A DNA stretch of 28,758 bases from Pseudomonadota bacterium (GCA_023411815.1 JAEYOJ010000001.1:1-28758), one strand, 5' to 3'; positions 15,164-23,579 are shown, counted from the first letter of the stretch. Translations and numbers: made by a program. The notes: a model not told the origin generated them from the sequence alone.

Positions 15164-15675
15164 GTCAGCCCCACCGTGAGCGTTGCATCGAGTTCGGGCT
15201 CGGTCTGGCCCGAGGCGAAAGCCGGAGCCGCGCTGGCCTCGGCGCGCTCCTCCACGGCCACCACGGCCGGCTTGTACTCCACAAAGGAGAGGTTGGCCGA
15301 AATCACGTCCTCGCGGTCCGTCTCCGAGGAGTCCAGGCCGGAGAAAACGACCTGGTCCACGCCCCTGGCGCGCAGGTGCGCGTTGACCACGTCCAGCACC
15401 AGCGGGTTGCCCTTGGAATCGTGGCCCCGGAACGCAGCGTCCAGCATGGCCAGCTTGTCGTAGCAGGTGGAGGACGAGTCGGTGAGCAGCTCAACGATGA
15501 CCACGACCGCCGCGTCCTCCCAGCCGAGCGGGGTCTTGGTCTTGCCGCTCAGGCCGTCCTGCTCGGCCTCATCGAAGCGCACCTGATTACGGATGGATAG
15601 GTACTTGAGCACGCCGGGCAGCAGCTCGCCGCCAAGACGCACCTCTCCGTCATCGAAGCTGAGCAGCCTAGCCAT
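15160..15675 (-). CDS. Tail/baseplate protein between tape measure and hub (unassigned)
   Basis: 171 aa. Starts MARLLSFDDGEVRLGGELLPGVLKYLSI, with a later KTPLGWEDAAVVVIVELLTD and FSGLDSSETDREDVISANLSFVEYKP, a mainly beta protein. In Mu this position holds gp43 (N, DNA circularisation family) but that is much longer; the size and strand pattern are closer to P2 gpU-like or other baseplate adaptor proteins. It overlaps the tape measure by 8 nt and the hub by 4 nt (ATGA). I cannot assign a family; a tail role is inferred from position. Confidence 0.7.
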   Translation of the reverse strand: MARLLSFDDGEVRLGGELLPGVLKYLSIRNQVRFDEAEQDGLSGKTKTPLGWEDAAVVVIVELLTDSSSTCYDKLAMLDAAFRGHDSKGNPLVLDVVNAHLRARGVDQVVFSGLDSSETDREDVISANLSFVEYKPAVVAVEERAEASAAPAFASGQTEPELDATLTVGLT

Positions 15676-17980
15676 CGTGGGCCTCCACGAAGCGGGCGAG
15701 CTGGGCCAGGAAGCCGTCGGCGTCCTTTACGCCGTCGAGCTTGACCTCCAGGCGCTGGATGATGATCTGGCGGGCCATTTGTTGGCTGGACCGCGCCGGG
15801 GCCGGGGCCTGCACGCGGATCTCCGGCGCGGCCGGGGCCTCGGCCAGAGCCGGGGCCGGAGCCGCTCCGGCGATGGCCAGCCCGTCGAACGCCCCGGCCA
15901 TCGTTGCGGCCAGGCGCGGGGCCGCGCTTCGCACGCCCTCGCCGAGCGTGTCCGGGATGGCCGCGCCCGAGGCGGTCAGCGTCGAGAGCGGGCCTTCCTT
16001 GGCGTCGCTATGGGGCAGCATGCGCCCAAGCGGCCCAAGCAGGGTCTTGAAATTCTCGTACAGCGCGCCGGCCTCGGACTTGATGCCCTCCCAGAATGTC
16101 GTGAGGAGCTTGCTGCCGGCCTCGGCCAGATCCATGCCGTTCGCCAGGTCAACGATGAAACCGAGCAGGCCGCCCACCATACGTAGCGGGATGGTGGCTA
16201 TGCGGATCGCGGTCGCAAAGGTCTGGAACGCGCTGCCAAGCAGCGTGCCCACGACCTCGCCAAGCAAGCGCCAGCTTGAAGCGTCCGTGGCCGCGCTGGC
16301 TCCGAACAGGACGGATACGGCCATGCCCACCAATTCGGCCAGCCAGCCGAAGGAATCACCCAGCGCTGACAGAACCGGGGAAATGTTGGTTACGGCCGTG
16401 TCCCAGGCCGTGGAGATGGCCTCGGTCATGCCGAGCCAGAACTCGCGGACGCGGTAGGCGATCCTGGCCACCGTGGTCACCACGCCCACCAGGCCGGCGG
16501 CGTCGATATCCTGGGCGAGTTGGCCGCTGATGATGCCCACGCCGTCTTTAAGCGAGGCGAACACAGCGACCACGCCTTGGTAAACGAGCTGGAGAATCTT
16601 CCACCAGCCGGACAGCGTGTCGGCCATGCCGCCGAAATTCGTCTGCCAGGCCAGGGCCAGCACGCCCACGGCCGCGACGATGAGCCAGATGGGCCAGCTC
16701 ACGGCCGCCAAGGCCCCGCCCAGGAGAGGCAGCACGGCCGAGGCGGCCCAGGAGGCGGCGGCGAAAGCCGTGATGGCCACGACGCCCACGGCCAAGGCCC
16801 CGGCCACGAGGATGATGGTTTCGCCGATGGGGGTCTGGGCAAGTTTGGTGAGGATCGACAGCGCCCAGGATGCGCCATCCACCACCAGCTTGAGGATCGG
16901 CGTGAATACGGAGCCGACGGTGATGTTCAGGGCTTCCCAGCCGGAGCCGAGGATCGTGATCGAGCCTCGCAGGTTGTCCAGCTGCTTGCGAGCCATCTCG
17001 GACGCGCCGCCCATCTGGTTCCGGAGCGTGTCGGCATACGCGCCCAGCCTGCCGATGCCCTGGTTGAGCAGCGCGGTCACGCTGCCCACGGCCTCCTCGC
17101 CGAAGATGCGCTTGATGTATTCGGCTCTGGCTGCGGTGCCCATGCCTTCCAGGGCCTGCTCCAGATTGCCCATGATGCCCACGAACGGCAGCATGTTGCC
17201 CTGGGCGTCCCTGGTCTGGATGCCAAGGGAGTTCAGGGCCTTGGCCGCGTCCCCCATGGGAGCGGAGAGGCGGTTGAACATGATCTTCGTGGCGGTGCTT
17301 CCAACGGCCGCGTTTATGTTGGCGTCCGCCAGCTTGCCCGTGATCGCGGCCAGCAAGGCGAAATCCTCGCCCACGCCGGCCACGACGGCACCCGCGTTCT
17401 GCAGGGCCATGGAGAGGCCGTCGATATCCGTCGCACTCGACGTGGAAGCCGCCGCGATGATATCCGCGACCTCGTTTGTCCGGCTGGCCTCAAGGTTGAA
17501 GGCGTTCAGAGCGCCGGAGGCGACGGAGGCCGCGACAGCCACATCCGACTGCGTGGCGGCAGCCAGGTCGAGCAGCCCAGGCATGGCGGCTATGATCTGG
17601 TTGGCGTCAAAGCCCTTCTTGGCCAGCTCGGTCTGGGCGTTTACCACCTGCGAACCCGTGAACGCGGTACTGGCGGCCAGGTCCAGAGCCGATTGGCGCA
17701 TGCTATCCAAGTCAACAGCGCTGGCGCGACTGATGGCCCCAAGGCTTGAGACGGCCGCCTCGAAGTCCGCCGCAGTGGCCGTGGCCCCTCCGAATCCAAG
17801 CAGCAGCATGCCGGCCACGGCCGCGATGGGCAGCATGGACTTGGCAAGCTGGCCCATGCGCTGGCCAAGGCGCAGGGCGCGGCCCTCGGTTGCGTCGAGC
17901 TGGCGGTCAACACCGCGCAGAGGCCCGGTGATGCTGTCCACCAAGCTCATGATGGCCTGGACCGCGAATACGCCTTCCAT
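15668..17980 (-). CDS. Tail tape measure protein
   Basis: 770 aa. The N-terminal 350 residues hold the TP901-type tape measure core: FEAAVSSLGAISRASAVDLD (73-92), STAFTGSQVVNAQTELAKKGF and GALNAFNLEASRTNEVADII, followed by TDIDGLSMALQNAGAVV. A long hydrophobic run (about 385-446) could form membrane-inserting helices for DNA entry, and more hydrophobic segments follow. The C-terminus is Ala/Pro-rich then ends in a short helix. At roughly 1.5 angstrom per residue it implies a tail of about 110-120 nm (estimate). ATG directly abuts the stop codon of the frameshift partner; GGAGG is 10 nt upstream. Confidence 0.93.
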   Translation of the reverse strand: MEGVFAVQAIMSLVDSITGPLRGVDRQLDATEGRALRLGQRMGQLAKSMLPIAAVAGMLLLGFGGATATAADFEAAVSSLGAISRASAVDLDSMRQSALDLAASTAFTGSQVVNAQTELAKKGFDANQIIAAMPGLLDLAAATQSDVAVAASVASGALNAFNLEASRTNEVADIIAAASTSSATDIDGLSMALQNAGAVVAGVGEDFALLAAITGKLADANINAAVGSTATKIMFNRLSAPMGDAAKALNSLGIQTRDAQGNMLPFVGIMGNLEQALEGMGTAARAEYIKRIFGEEAVGSVTALLNQGIGRLGAYADTLRNQMGGASEMARKQLDNLRGSITILGSGWEALNITVGSVFTPILKLVVDGASWALSILTKLAQTPIGETIILVAGALAVGVVAITAFAAASWAASAVLPLLGGALAAVSWPIWLIVAAVGVLALAWQTNFGGMADTLSGWWKILQLVYQGVVAVFASLKDGVGIISGQLAQDIDAAGLVGVVTTVARIAYRVREFWLGMTEAISTAWDTAVTNISPVLSALGDSFGWLAELVGMAVSVLFGASAATDASSWRLLGEVVGTLLGSAFQTFATAIRIATIPLRMVGGLLGFIVDLANGMDLAEAGSKLLTTFWEGIKSEAGALYENFKTLLGPLGRMLPHSDAKEGPLSTLTASGAAIPDTLGEGVRSAAPRLAATMAGAFDGLAIAGAAPAPALAEAPAAPEIRVQAPAPARSSQQMARQIIIQRLEVKLDGVKDADGFLAQLARFVEAHDG

Positions 17981-18489
17981 TTACTTCCCGCCTCCGAACA
18001 TCTTTCTCATCGCTTCAAAATGCCGCTGCTCAAGCCACAGGGCCTGGGCGGCCTGGTCGGCGAAGGCCTGCATGTCCTCGGCCGGCTCTGCGTGCAGCCA
18101 GTGCCGGATGAGCGCCGAGTGCTGAGCCATGCCGTTTGCCTCCAGATCCGCCCTGGCCGCCTGGATCAGTTTCCCACGTCGCCAAAGCCCACGCTGGTCA
18201 GCACGGCGTTGCCGAGCGAACTGGCCAGGCCGGGATACATGTCGCTGGCCTTGCGCAGATCCTCGCGCTGGTCGGGATGCACCACGTCCAGCGCAAGATT
18301 CTGCAGCGCCATGCCCGGCTTTTTCATCATCGTCTTCTGCGCCCGTTCCACCTGGGGCTGGGTGGGCCTGTGGAAGCGAAAGGAGAACGTAACGTCCTCG
18401 CCCTTGAACTTGTCATGGAAGGTGTGCTCGAAAGCTGCATAGCCGGCTTCCAGGGCCTCGGTCTTGGTCTCGGTCTGGTCCTTGTTCAT
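17981..18489 (-). CDS. Tail-assembly chaperone -1 frameshift fusion (gpG-GT type)
   Basis: A -1 shift at GGGAAAC (18175-18169), one codon before the UGA, joins the 107-aa product to 62 more residues (LIQAARADLEANG, then MAQHSALIRHWLHAEPAEDM... to MRKMFGGGK), total 169 aa, stop at 17981. The second frame is open throughout. Its last 49 residues can also start independently at an ATG at 18130 (GGAGG, 8-nt gap). This is the same plan as lambda G/GT and P2 E/E', where the fusion helps load tail subunits on the tape measure, which follows immediately. Confidence 0.8.
18166..18489 (-). CDS. Tail assembly chaperone, short form (gp41-position)
   Basis: 107 aa between tail tube and tape measure, the normal place for the short chaperone of the tape measure. 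Contains FEHTFHDKFKGEDVTFSFRFHRPT and AQKTMMKKPGMALQNLALDVVHPDQREDL, reminiscent of the tail chaperone family that begins with a beta segment and ends in helices. Ends FGDVGN* at the slippery site. SD is AGGAGAG about 6 nt before the ATG. The short form should greatly exceed the fusion. Confidence 0.82.
   Translation of the reverse strand: MNKDQTETKTEALEAGYAAFEHTFHDKFKGEDVTFSFRFHRPTQPQVERAQKTMMKKPGMALQNLALDVVHPDQREDLRKASDMYPGLASSLGNAVLTSVGFGDVGN
18169..18175 (-). promoter_or_regulatory. Programmed -1 ribosomal frameshift site
   Basis: GGGAAAC in the phase G GGA AAC (X XXY YYZ) followed directly by TGA. Lambda uses GGGAAAG at the same place in its tail genes. A short GATCC/GGATC stem follows almost immediately, closer than usual for a stimulator. 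Confidence 0.8.
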
Positions 18490-18513
18490 GGCTCTCTCCT
18501 TTTCTCGCGGGCG

Positions 18514-18981
18514 TTACGCGATCACGTCCACGATGGTGTCGATGAGGTTGCCGGCCTCGGTGTAGGCCGGGACGCCGTTCCACAGGATCGGCTTGGCGAT
18601 CTTGAAGTCGAGCTTGATCTGCCTAACGTTGGCCTCGCCCTGCTTGGCGCTCGTGGCGGCCTTGGTGATCCAGCACAGCGGCAGGACGTCGGTTATGGTC
18701 TCCTTGAGCGCGCCGCCGTAGCTGACGATGATGGGCACGGGCGTGTTGTACATGCTGCCGCCCATGACCAATTGCAGCCGCTGGAACTCGTCCGAGTCCA
18801 GCGTGCAGTTGCCGCTGGCTTCATAGTTCTTGCGGCCCACGCCGCGCGGGACCGCGCCCTTGCCGTAACGCATCTCCACGTCGCGGCCGTCCTCGTAGTT
18901 GACCTCGGTGAGGCCGACCGCCTCGCCCGAGGGCAGGACGATCTTCACGTCCTCCCAGTCGTAGATGGCTCCGTTGATCAT
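18514..18981 (-). CDS. Tail tube protein (gpM-like)
   Basis: 155 aa, right after the sheath (9-nt gap, AGGAGG 4 nt before the ATG). Features NYEDGRDVEMRYGKGAVPRGVGRKNYEASGNCTLDSDEFQRL, the typical tube pattern of a beta-sandwich that describes a symmetric hollow ring. QIKLDFKIAKPILWNGVPAY follows near the C-terminus. Assigned from order and these features. Confidence 0.83.
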   Translation of the reverse strand: MINGAIYDWEDVKIVLPSGEAVGLTEVNYEDGRDVEMRYGKGAVPRGVGRKNYEASGNCTLDSDEFQRLQLVMGGSMYNTPVPIIVSYGGALKETITDVLPLCWITKAATSAKQGEANVRQIKLDFKIAKPILWNGVPAYTEAGNLIDTIVDVIA

Positions 18982-18990
18982 GGGGCCTCC

Positions 18991-20676
18991 TTAGCCGCGC
19001 GGGTCGAGGGCCGACCCGGCGTAGTAGTAGCTGGCGAACAGCTTGATCTGGCGAATAATGGGGATGCCCACCAGCCGGGGCTCGACGGCCAGGCCGTTGT
19101 TCACGATGTCCTGGCCCTCGGGGATCGTGAGGACGTAGCCGGCCAGCTCCTGCGGCACGGCGCGAACCATCGTATCCAGGGCAAGCCCCAGGTTGGTGCG
19201 CAGAAACTCGATGCCGGCCGCGCCGCCGCCCACGCGCGGGTCGCCAGCCTCGTCGTACATGCTCTTGAGGGCCTGGATGCGCAGCTTACGTACGGCCTTG
19301 AACACGGTGCGCAGCACCTCGATGTACTGGTAATCGCTGGTCGCCTCGGCAAGCGTGCGCGCATCGCCCCAGTAGGCTCCGGACAGGCCGGCGTAACGCT
19401 TGGCCGTGATGAAGCCGGCTTTTTCCAGCTGCTGCTGGACCGCCTCGTTCCACTCCTCGGGCAGCGTGGCTGGGGCGATGCCGCCGTCGCGCACGCGGCC
19501 CATGGCGCGCATGACCGGGATGGACATGATGCGCCCGGCGGCCAGCCCGCCCCAGTTGCGGGTAAGCCGCTTGCCCGTGACGTCCATGACCTCGCCGAAC
19601 TGGCAGCAGACCGAGACGAAGCGGTGCGCGTAGCTGGCCCGCTCCTTAAGCATGGCGGCGGTCCAGTCGTAAATGTCCTCGCCGTCAAAAGGCAGGCGCG
19701 TTTCGCACAGGAAGAACGTGGGCCGGTGCAGGTTCCAGAGCGTGTCCGCCTTGGCCCCAAGCGCGGCCCAGTCCACGGCGTCCGTGGGGCCGACCACGTG
19801 CACGAACTCCACGTCGTAGCGCTCAAGGGGCGTGGCCAGGGCGCTCATGACGTCGATGATGGTCGGCACGGGCGCAAGCGCCTGGAAGCTGTACGTGTCG
19901 CCGGCCACGCCGTCCTGGCCGGTCTGATCTGGCCAGGTGATCGTCACGCCCGAGTCGCCGACCTGGATGACCCCGTCGGCCGGGATGGTCCGTTCTGGCC
20001 CGAAGCTGTCGCCGTCCACGGACAAAGTGTAGGTGCCCTCGTTGCGCCCGCCGGCCGTGACAACTTGCAGCACGACCTCGGCGGCCGCCTTGGGCGTGCC
20101 GGCCGCCGTGATGTCCGGGCCGTTGCCGATCTTGGATACCGGGCCGATGGCCGTGCGCACGGTCACGGCGTATTGATCCCCGGCCACCTGCTCGGCGTCG
20201 GCCAGGACCAAAGTGGCGCCGGACGCGCCAAGCGGAACCTGGCCGCTTGCCGGCGTGGCCGTGGTGGCCTGCCAGGTCTTGCCGTTGTCCAGCGAAAGCT
20301 TGCAGGTCGCCGCGCCTAGCGCGCCAGCGTCCATGATTTGCACGAGCGCGTCGGCGTTCTGGGCCGGCACGCCGCTGACCGACGCCTCGGGGCCTGTGCC
20401 GGTATGCCTGACCGGCGAGACGTAGCCGCCAGGCTGGCCGGCAACTGGCACGGCGATGGCCGTGGCGCTCTGGCCGCCCGTAGCGAACAGGTCGCGCAGC
20501 CTATCCACCAGCGGCCCGACTCCGAGCAGGCCCGCCAGGTCCGAGCTTTTGCCAAGCAAATAGCCCTTGCCGACAGTCCCCTTGGAGCAGACGCCCGCCA
20601 CGATGGCTGAACCGTCCACGCCGCCCGGAGCCAGGCCCGAGGTGCCGTCAACGATGTATTCAAGTACGTCGCCCAT
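18991..20676 (-). CDS. Tail sheath protein (DUF2586-like) with tandem inserted beta domains
   Basis: 561 aa. The C-terminal half (about 270-561) is the conserved sheath core: IIDVMSALATPLERYDVEFVHVVGPTD, RFVSVCCQFGEV, GLSGAYWGDARTLAEATSDYQYIEVLRTVFKAVRKLRIQALKSMYDE, ending RQIKLFASYYYAGSALDPRG. The N-terminus (MGDVLEYIVDGTSGLAPGGVDGSAIVAGVCSKG) is the arm that links subunits. Between them two homologous domains lie in tandem (about 98-175 and 188-267), each with KLSLDNG/TLSVDGD and AGDQY/AGDTY motifs. They look like surface decorations of the sheath. SD GGAGG, 6-nt gap. Family name (DUF2586) is from memory of similar Desulfovibrio prophages. Confidence 0.85.
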   Translation of the reverse strand: MGDVLEYIVDGTSGLAPGGVDGSAIVAGVCSKGTVGKGYLLGKSSDLAGLLGVGPLVDRLRDLFATGGQSATAIAVPVAGQPGGYVSPVRHTGTGPEASVSGVPAQNADALVQIMDAGALGAATCKLSLDNGKTWQATTATPASGQVPLGASGATLVLADAEQVAGDQYAVTVRTAIGPVSKIGNGPDITAAGTPKAAAEVVLQVVTAGGRNEGTYTLSVDGDSFGPERTIPADGVIQVGDSGVTITWPDQTGQDGVAGDTYSFQALAPVPTIIDVMSALATPLERYDVEFVHVVGPTDAVDWAALGAKADTLWNLHRPTFFLCETRLPFDGEDIYDWTAAMLKERASYAHRFVSVCCQFGEVMDVTGKRLTRNWGGLAAGRIMSIPVMRAMGRVRDGGIAPATLPEEWNEAVQQQLEKAGFITAKRYAGLSGAYWGDARTLAEATSDYQYIEVLRTVFKAVRKLRIQALKSMYDEAGDPRVGGGAAGIEFLRTNLGLALDTMVRAVPQELAGYVLTIPEGQDIVNNGLAVEPRLVGIPIIRQIKLFASYYYAGSALDPRG

Positions 20677-20688
20677 GATGATCCTCCG

Positions 20689-21054
20689 TTAAATCCGGCC
20701 GGAGCCGCAGGCGCGGCCCCGAAGCTTGGCCAAGGCCTGGCCGAACTGCTCGGCGCTCACGGTCTTGCCCGGAGCCCAGCTAGCCGCCTGGCGCAAGGCG
20801 GCCAGCTCCCAGGCTTGCAGACCCTGCGAGCAGGCGTGCTCCTCCACCAGGCGCGGTTCACCAGGCTTGGCCGACGCGACTTCGCCCGGATCGGGCGTGG
20901 CCAAGCGGCGCGGGTCGATGCTGTTTTCGTCCTGGCGCTCGGCGTCGGCCGAAACGTCCTTGGTCTTGTGACTCGGGCCGTCCTGGCCCTCGCCCTTCGG
21001 GCGTCGCTGAGGCGACGTCCAATTTTGCTCTCCTGCAAAATTGTCTTTGGCCAT
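20689..21054 (-). CDS. Hypothetical protein in gp38 position
   Basis: 121 aa with a strong AGGAGG (6-nt gap). The first 70 residues are charged, low-complexity and probably disordered (RRPKGEGQDGPSHKTKDVSADAERQDEN). The C-terminal half is helical: LQAWELAALRQAASWAPGKTVSAEQFGQALAKLRGR. In Mu, gp38 lies just before the sheath and has unknown role. No family recognised. Confidence 0.72.
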   Translation of the reverse strand: MAKDNFAGEQNWTSPQRRPKGEGQDGPSHKTKDVSADAERQDENSIDPRRLATPDPGEVASAKPGEPRLVEEHACSQGLQAWELAALRQAASWAPGKTVSAEQFGQALAKLRGRACGSGRI

Positions 21055-21055
21055 G

Positions 21056-21592
21056 TCATGCCTCCTGGACGGTCAGGCCGTCCTTGATGTTCAGCTCGCG
21101 CACAAGCGGCAGCTCCTCGTCGCGGCAGAGCATGCCGCTTATGCGGATGTGCAGGGCCGCCATGCGCTTGCGGAAAACCTCCACGCGCTTCTTGTCGAAG
21201 CCGCCCAGCGTCGCCCTGAAGGCCTCCACGCGCACCAGGTTGTTGTCCGCGTCCGCCGTCCTCGCCGGCAGGGCCAAGAGAAAGGCCGGCACAAAGGCTT
21301 CCAGCCACTCCTCATCCTCGGCGTGGACCTCGGCGCGCACCTCCAGCCTGCGGCTGTAGATCCGCTCGCGGATGGTCTCGTGCGTGCCGGGCCGTGTTAC
21401 CGACGGAAAGCGCGCGATCTTGTCGTGGTCGCGCGCAAGGCCCTCCGGCAGGAACTCGATCTCCAGCCGGGGCGAGGGAGCCAACTTGTCTTCCTTCTCG
21501 GGCTTGCGGTCCACGCGCTCGGCCGGCAGGCCGGCGGCCACAGCCGCCTCGCGGATGATTTGTTCGGCCAAGCTTCTCACTTTGAGTGTCAC
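21056..21592 (-). CDS. gp37-position tail/connector protein
   Basis: 178 aa. Begins at a GTG that overlaps the stop of the gene before (GTGA). Helical opening MTLKVRSLAEQIIREAAVAAGL, then PRLEIEFLPEGLARDHDKIARFP, then an alternating hydrophobic/charged beta pattern, RIYSRRLEVRAEVHAEDEEWLEAFVPAFL. Position and size are like Mu gp37 (DUF1834), thought to be a tail terminator or connector component. Sequence match not certain. Confidence 0.7.
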   Translation of the reverse strand: MTLKVRSLAEQIIREAAVAAGLPAERVDRKPEKEDKLAPSPRLEIEFLPEGLARDHDKIARFPSVTRPGTHETIRERIYSRRLEVRAEVHAEDEEWLEAFVPAFLLALPARTADADNNLVRVEAFRATLGGFDKKRVEVFRKRMAALHIRISGMLCRDEELPLVRELNIKDGLTVQEA

Positions 21593-22089
21593 CGCCCCAG
21601 GCTGACGCCGAAACCACTGGCCAGCCAGGTCTGCATGGTTTCGCGGGTATCCTCGATGTCCTGCTTTGATATGCCGATGAACGGCCGGGCCGGGATGGTC
21701 ACCGATTCCTTCTGCGCCCAGCGTCCGCCCACCTGGAACTTGAGCTTGGACGCATTCTTGGCGCGTATCTCAGCTCCGAACTGGTGCGTGGCCGCGTACG
21801 AAACACTAGTGCCCACCGCGACCAGGTTGGGGCTTGCCTCGTAGCCGATGGAGTTCTTCAGGCGGGCTGTGTCCACCAGAGTCTGGCCGCCTTCGGCCTG
21901 CGCGCGGTAGGACGGCTGCCACTTCTCGCCGTCCGGGCCGCGCCCGTCCTCGAAACGCTGCTGCGTGGAGGAGACCAACTGCTCGCCGATCTGCTCCATG
22001 AGGCTCTGCCTGGCCTGCACGTGGGCGATGGTCGCACCGACCATGCCCCGCAGGCCAGACAGGTCCAGCTTGAAGCTTGCTCCGGCCAT
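21589..22089 (-). CDS. Virion morphogenesis protein (gpG-like)
   Basis: 166 aa. Contains LDLSGLRGMVGATIAHVQARQSLMEQIGEQLVSSTQQRFEDGRGPDGEKWQPS, the hallmark of the phage virion morphogenesis/tail completion family (iG..l..s...rF....pPDGk.W.p.s), and IGYEASPNLVAVGTSVSYAATHQFG. The ATG at 22089 has GGAGG 8 nt upstream and overlaps the gp36 stop by one base (TGATG); an upstream ATG at 22104 is less likely. Mu places gpG right after gp30; here it comes after gp36. Confidence 0.88.
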   Translation of the reverse strand: MAGASFKLDLSGLRGMVGATIAHVQARQSLMEQIGEQLVSSTQQRFEDGRGPDGEKWQPSYRAQAEGGQTLVDTARLKNSIGYEASPNLVAVGTSVSYAATHQFGAEIRAKNASKLKFQVGGRWAQKESVTIPARPFIGISKQDIEDTRETMQTWLASGFGVSLGR

Positions 22090-22511
22090 CAGAAGCGCCT
22101 CCATGTGTCCGCACCGAACAGGGGCTTGGGCGCGTGGACCTCGACGCCCGCGTCGGCCACGGGTTCAGCGCCAAGGCGCTCCAGGCCGATATCGTCCTTG
22201 TCGTCAACGATGCGCTTGAGGGCCGCCCTGGCCTCGCGGACCTGGTCCAGGAGGTAGGCGAAGTCGGCCTCGTTCAAGAGCGTCGTGATTGAACCGACCA
22301 CGCCATGGGCGGCCAGGGCCGCCGCGATCTGGCGCAGGGTGTCCGGGGCCGGAGTCGGCAGGGGCAGCACGAACTTGCCGCGCAGGGCGTCGTCCACACG
22401 GGCGTTGGCCGCAGCCACGCAACGCTCAACTATGCCCGGCACAAGCTCCTCGGCCTTGTCCTGATAGGCCTGCAGCAGATACTCGCTAAGATCGCCTGTT
22501 TGGCAGTACAC
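22089..22511 (-). CDS. gp36-like head-tail connector protein (DUF1320)
   Basis: 140 aa starting with GTG (AGGTGG upstream). YCQTGDLSEYLLQAYQDKAEELVPGIVERCVAAANARVDDALRGKFVLPLP matches the DUF1320/Mu gp36 family: short beta start, then a helix bundle with the aspartate-rich N-terminal motif. Thought to join head and tail. The C-terminus has LERLGAEPVADAGVEVHAPKPLFG. Confidence 0.85.
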   Translation of the reverse strand: MYCQTGDLSEYLLQAYQDKAEELVPGIVERCVAAANARVDDALRGKFVLPLPTPAPDTLRQIAAALAAHGVVGSITTLLNEADFAYLLDQVREARAALKRIVDDKDDIGLERLGAEPVADAGVEVHAPKPLFGADTWRRF

Positions 22512-22529
22512 GTTTCCACCTCTCGCGCG

Positions 22530-22565
22530 TTTGGGACTAGTCTTGGACTAGTTCACAGACCCAAA
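22530..22565 (-). terminator. Nested hairpin after the major capsid gene
   Basis: Outer stem TTTGGG (22530-22535)/CCCAAA (22560-22565) and inner stem ACTAGTC (22536-22542)-TTG-GACTAGT (22546-22552). It lies between the capsid stop (22580) and the gp36 start. No strong T-run on the minus strand, so attenuation or protection of the capsid mRNA from 3' decay is as plausible as termination. Confidence 0.5.
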
Positions 22566-22579
22566 GCCCTACGCCGGCC

Positions 22580-23557
22580 TTACGCCAGCACCTGAGCCGT
22601 GCAGATGCCGCGCATGTTGGGCACCGGGAACGGCTTGGATTCGCCGACCAGCATCCAGCCGCTCGGGTCGTCTTTCTTGAGCGGCTTGATGAACATGGGC
22701 AGGGGCTGCAGGTTGGCGTCCAGGTCGTCCACGGCCGCGTAGATGAGCCGATGGTCGGCGTCCCTGGCCACCATGCGCACGGTCTTGGCCGGCAGCACGG
22801 GCTGCATCTGCCTGGTCTCGGGGTCGCGGTACTTCTCGGCGCGCCGCCTGATCAGGAAGCCGCCGATGTTGATGCCCTGGTCCGTGATCTCCACGCGGAT
22901 CTTGGCCGTGGTCTTGGAGTTCTCGGCCAGACCGAAAAGCACGTTGTACACGTCGCCCGAGGCCTGGATTTCGATCTCGCCGCCGTAGCCCTCGGCCTCC
23001 AGGGCCTCCTGCATGTTCGTGAGCGTCTCGAAGACGTCGGCCAGCCTGACGCCCTCGGCGTCCCACTTCTTGGCCGGGACAACGCTAAGCGGGTTGCCGA
23101 AGTCGATGACCCAGCGCTCGAAGCCGCCGGCCTCCATCTGCACGGCCCAGTCGATCTTGCCGCCAAGGGCCTGCGAGCACAGGGCCTCGGTGGTCTTGCG
23201 CACGCCCCGGCGCAAGAGGTCGGCCTTGCCCTGCGCCCAGGTGTCCTTGGCGTTCTGGCCCAGGAGCTTCAGGTTGTTCAGGTCCATGCCGCCCACAAAC
23301 GTGTTGGGCTTGACCGGAAGGGGTTCGTAGAAGTCGGCCTGGCCCGTGTCCCTGGTGGCCGGGATGGACGCCGAGCCGCGCTTGACCACGGGCAGGGCGT
23401 GCACCACGCCCTTGATCTCGTGGACGCCGATAATGGGCATGGCCAGTTGCGGCCGGTTCACGAACAGGCTGTCCATGATGGGCGTCTTCATCACGGGCAG
23501 CGCGGTCAGGTAACGCACGATGGCCTCGCGGGTGAACAGTCCCCGGATGTCGAGCAT
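22580..23557 (-). CDS. Major capsid protein (Mu gpT-like)
   Basis: 325 aa, near the Mu gpT size (about 305). The start at 23557 is supported by GGAGG with a 5-nt gap; a longer frame to 23680 shows only low-complexity shadow sequence. Readable: MLDIRGLFTREAIVRYLTALPVMKTPIMDSLF at the start, then FVGGMDLNNLKLLGQNAKDTWAQGKADLLRRGVRKTTEALCSQAL and FGNPLSVVPAKKWDAEGVRLADVFETLTNMQEALEAEGYGGEIEIQASGDVYNVLFGLAENSKT, typical of the HK97-fold head subunit in the Mu group. Follows the decoration gene by 22 nt. Confidence 0.85.
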   Translation of the reverse strand: MLDIRGLFTREAIVRYLTALPVMKTPIMDSLFVNRPQLAMPIIGVHEIKGVVHALPVVKRGSASIPATRDTGQADFYEPLPVKPNTFVGGMDLNNLKLLGQNAKDTWAQGKADLLRRGVRKTTEALCSQALGGKIDWAVQMEAGGFERWVIDFGNPLSVVPAKKWDAEGVRLADVFETLTNMQEALEAEGYGGEIEIQASGDVYNVLFGLAENSKTTAKIRVEITDQGINIGGFLIRRRAEKYRDPETRQMQPVLPAKTVRMVARDADHRLIYAAVDDLDANLQPLPMFIKPLKKDDPSGWMLVGESKPFPVPNMRGICTAQVLA

Positions 23558-23579
23558 GATGTCCTCCGATGGTTCCCGG

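Noticed and set aside
18136..20319. 727-codon plus-strand open frame across sheath and tube genes
   Set aside because: Shadow of high-GC minus-strand coding; His/Gly/Arg-rich, no motif, no SD, and opposite frames show clear sheath and tube proteins.
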